NCBI RefSeq assembly: GCF_021083305.1
Contig: NZ_JAJFAY010000002.1
Coordinates: forward strand, 620,001-684,000
Source: Haladaptatus sp. DYF46
GTDB taxonomy: Archaea > Halobacteriota > Halobacteria > Halobacteriales > Haladaptataceae
DNA length: 64,000 nt
Reading direction: 5' to 3'
Notes under the pieces: generated by a model
Told to the model about the DNA's origin: nothing
Databases searched by the model: none
The model's input: the letters and a program-made list of their open reading frames with translations, nothing else
Program-made: the position numbers and the translations under genes
Shown: positions 62,476-64,000 of the stretch, piece after piece
Layout of the letters: each line of letters opens with the position of its first letter
Numbering within the stretch: the stretch's first letter is position 1

Positions 62476-63315
62476 CTACTCGCGGTTCGTCCCTTCGATT
62501 TCGTTCACCACGGGCGACGACGCCCACGAGGACGGAATCGAACCGGTTTCGTCGGCCAAACGGCGTTCGACGGTGTCGCGAACGTCGACCACGTCGCCGA
62601 CGATGGTGACCGCCGGCGGTCTCACGTCGGCGGATGCCGCACGATCGGCGATGGTAGCTATCGTCCCCGTGACGACCCGTTCGTCGGGCAACGTCGCCCG
62701 TTCGACCATGGCGACGGGAGTTTCGTCGTCGAGTCCGTGCGAACCGAGCGCGGCGACGTTGTCGGGAAGGCGGCCGACTCCCATCAGAATGACGAGCGTC
62801 CCGCCTGCCTCGACGTTCGCGGCGAGCGCCGCCCAGTCGATAGCGGTATCGTCCTTGGCCGGGTCTTCGTGTCCGGTGACGACGGTGAGGCTGGACGCGC
62901 ACTTCCGGTGGGTAGCGGGGATACCGGCGACTGCCCCGGCAGCGACGGCGCTCGTCACGCCGGGGACGATTTCGAACCGCACTCCGTGGCGCGCCAGATG
63001 TTCGGCCTCCTCGCCGCCGCGGCCGAAGACCGTCGGGTCGCCCCCTTTCAACCGGACGACGTCGTTACCGGCGCGGGCTTCCCGCACCATTCGGGCGTTG
63101 ATCTCCGCCTGCGGCGTTCGCCCGCCGTCGGCGCGCTTGCCGGTGTGGACGACGGTGGCGTGGTCCGGAAGCGATTCGATGACCGCGTCGCCGACGAGCG
63201 AATCGTGAAGGACGACGTCCGCCTCGTCGAGCAGACGGCGGGCTTTGACCGTGAGGAGTTCCGGGTCGCCCGGTCCCGCGCCGACGAGGGAGACCGTACC
63301 GGTGGTCGTGTTCAC
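62476..63315 (-). CDS. cobA: Uroporphyrinogen-III C-methyltransferase
   Basis: The 279-aa SAM enzyme has motif VSLVGAGPGDPELLTVKA, LKGGDPTVFGRGGEEAEHL, VPGVTSAVAAGAVAGIP and THRKCASSLTVVTGHE. It makes precorrin-2, the precursor of sirohaem and cobalamin. Its position 36 bp after a nitrate-transport gene pair suggests sirohaem for assimilatory nitrite reductase. Confidence 0.93.
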   Translation of the reverse strand: MNTTTGTVSLVGAGPGDPELLTVKARRLLDEADVVLHDSLVGDAVIESLPDHATVVHTGKRADGGRTPQAEINARMVREARAGNDVVRLKGGDPTVFGRGGEEAEHLARHGVRFEIVPGVTSAVAAGAVAGIPATHRKCASSLTVVTGHEDPAKDDTAIDWAALAANVEAGGTLVILMGVGRLPDNVAALGSHGLDDETPVAMVERATLPDERVVTGTIATIADRAASADVRPPAVTIVGDVVDVRDTVERRLADETGSIPSSWASSPVVNEIEGTNRE

Positions 63316-63351
63316 GGTACCGCCTCCGTCGATGAGGGGTCGAACCGCATC

Positions 63352-63480
63352 TCAGACCAACCATCCCGCTTGGCCGTTGAACGCCATGTACAGGGAGAAC
63401 ACCGTCACGAGTACCGCGATCAGCATCTCAGCATACAGCACGGCCTTTCCCCACTTGTACCACGAATCGTACTCCGTCAT
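63352..63480 (-). CDS. Single-helix membrane microprotein between narK and cobA (42 aa)
   Basis: The frame begins MTEYDSWYKWGKAVLYAEML and has one membrane segment (about 17-36). Its ATG shares one base with the transporter's stop (TGATG), so it is probably translated from the same mRNA. No known family comes to mind; a small accessory subunit of the nitrate transporter is a fair guess. Confidence 0.72.
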   Translation of the reverse strand: MTEYDSWYKWGKAVLYAEMLIAVLVTVFSLYMAFNGQAGWLV

Positions 63481-64000
63481 CAGTCATCACCTCCCGTCGA
63501 CGCTCCGGACGCCCCTTTCTCGCCGAGCCAGCGTTCCCTCGAACCGATGCCGTGGTCGCCGATTCCCCGCCGGGAGCGCATCGCCCACAGGTAAAACAGC
63601 ATGATGGGAACGAAGAACACGGCGGCGATGAAGGCGTACCCCATGTGTATGTTTGGCATGAAGCCGAACATGAGCGGGTAGACGATGCCGCCCGTCGTGG
63701 AGATGCCGCCGATGAACCCGGACGCCGTCCCCGGTCGGTCGGGGAAGACCAACGGGACGATGGCGAACACGCCGCCGGTGCCGAAACTCACCGCGATTCC
63801 GGAGCAGGCCAAGACGACCACCGACAACGGAAGGAGGCCGAGGAGTCCCACGGCGGTGAGGACCGTCATCGACACCGTGATGAGTATGAGCGCGGTCAGC
63901 AGCCAGTGGATGCGCGGCGAGTACGGTTGGTCGGTCGCGAGGATGGGGTACGGCGTCCACCCCTTCCGCTGCCAGAGGTCGGACATGTATCCCGAGAACG
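63480..64000 (-). CDS. narK: Nitrate/nitrite transporter (MFS, NNP family), N-terminus beyond window
   Basis: The visible 173 residues are the C-terminal part. The frame remains open at the window end (SGYMSDLWQRKG), so the true start is beyond 64000. The NNP signature-like GGVFAIVPLVFPDRPGTASG and TTGGIVYPLMFGFM are seen, with about five membrane segments and a charged tail. Family members exchange or import nitrate and nitrite. Confidence 0.85.
   Translation of the reverse strand, partial: FSGYMSDLWQRKGWTPYPILATDQPYSPRIHWLLTALILITVSMTVLTAVGLLGLLPLSVVVLACSGIAVSFGTGGVFAIVPLVFPDRPGTASGFIGGISTTGGIVYPLMFGFMPNIHMGYAFIAAVFFVPIMLFYLWAMRSRRGIGDHGIGSRERWLGEKGASGASTGGDD

Overview
The window is chromosomal DNA from a halophilic archaeon (class Halobacteria). 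The evidence is high GC, acidic Asp/Glu-rich proteins, many Tat-type lipoproteins (RR motif plus lipobox Cys), archaeal information-processing genes (radA, rfcS, NMD3, archaeal-type alaS, SAMP2), and TATA boxes centred about 27 nt upstream of start codons, the sign of leaderless transcripts. Gene content is reminiscent of Haladaptatus-like genera, but that is only an impression. I see no rRNA, tRNA, CRISPR array, provirus or intact insertion sequence, and the region reads as core chromosome with a few accessory patches.

Layout. 1-5.5 kb: 3' end of a SufU/NifU-type scaffold gene, a membrane protein, radA, PspAB-like and HtpX membrane-stress genes, a DsrE-like lipoprotein and an SDR epimerase. 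5.6-11.3 kb: NMD3 overlapping a Taw2-type wyosine enzyme, a leaderless 27-aa microprotein, an Fe-S XPD/Rad3 helicase and a site-2-protease homologue that lacks its zinc motif. 11.6-17.1 kb: an MFS exporter and a siderophore-binding lipoprotein under two DtxR-type operators, then an 806-aa secreted nuclease. 17.2-25.9 kb: small haloarchaeal families (DUF5786, DUF5784, DUF5789, DUF6757 types), a PHP phosphoesterase, ferredoxin and cupin genes sharing a third DtxR-type site, an aldo/keto reductase preceded by ORB-like dyads, and DCC and MOSC proteins. 26-32.3 kb: an AbrB/PIN toxin-antitoxin pair, glutaryl-CoA dehydrogenase, a glutamine amidotransferase, and a cluster of an adenylate-forming-like protein without its catalytic residues, a 38-aa zinc ribbon and an alpha/beta hydrolase fold without its nucleophile.

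32.3-40.1 kb: a polytopic membrane protein, an HxlR regulator with an ABC-2 exporter, and a redox/copper cluster (halocyanin, membrane protein, SCO, TlpA-like, CcdA). 40.4-48.9 kb: alaS, an ABC exporter pair, DsbA-like lipoprotein, rfcS and a polymer-forming membrane protein. 49.4-57.5 kb: samp2 with a GNAT gene, a VapBC pair whose toxin carries a zinc-ribbon insert, phosphohexomutase, FMN reductase, GIY-YIG, DUF7563, DUF1684 and a second Fe-S XPD/Rad3 helicase. 57.5-64 kb: a cupredoxin, a thiamine-type ABC importer (thiB-thiP-thiQ), and a nitrate-assimilation edge: NNP nitrate transporter (cut by the window end), a 42-aa membrane protein and uroporphyrinogen-III methyltransferase (sirohaem for nitrite reductase).

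The most unusual signals are the two pseudoenzyme-like proteins around 29.7-32.3 kb, the pseudo-protease at 9.8-10.9 kb, the nuclease architecture at 14.6-17.0 kb, a pair of diverged ~140-170 bp intergenic repeats (32.4 and 49.0 kb), ORB-like dyads with no orc1/cdc6 gene nearby, two toxin-antitoxin modules each with a perfect palindromic operator at the promoter, and several microproteins.
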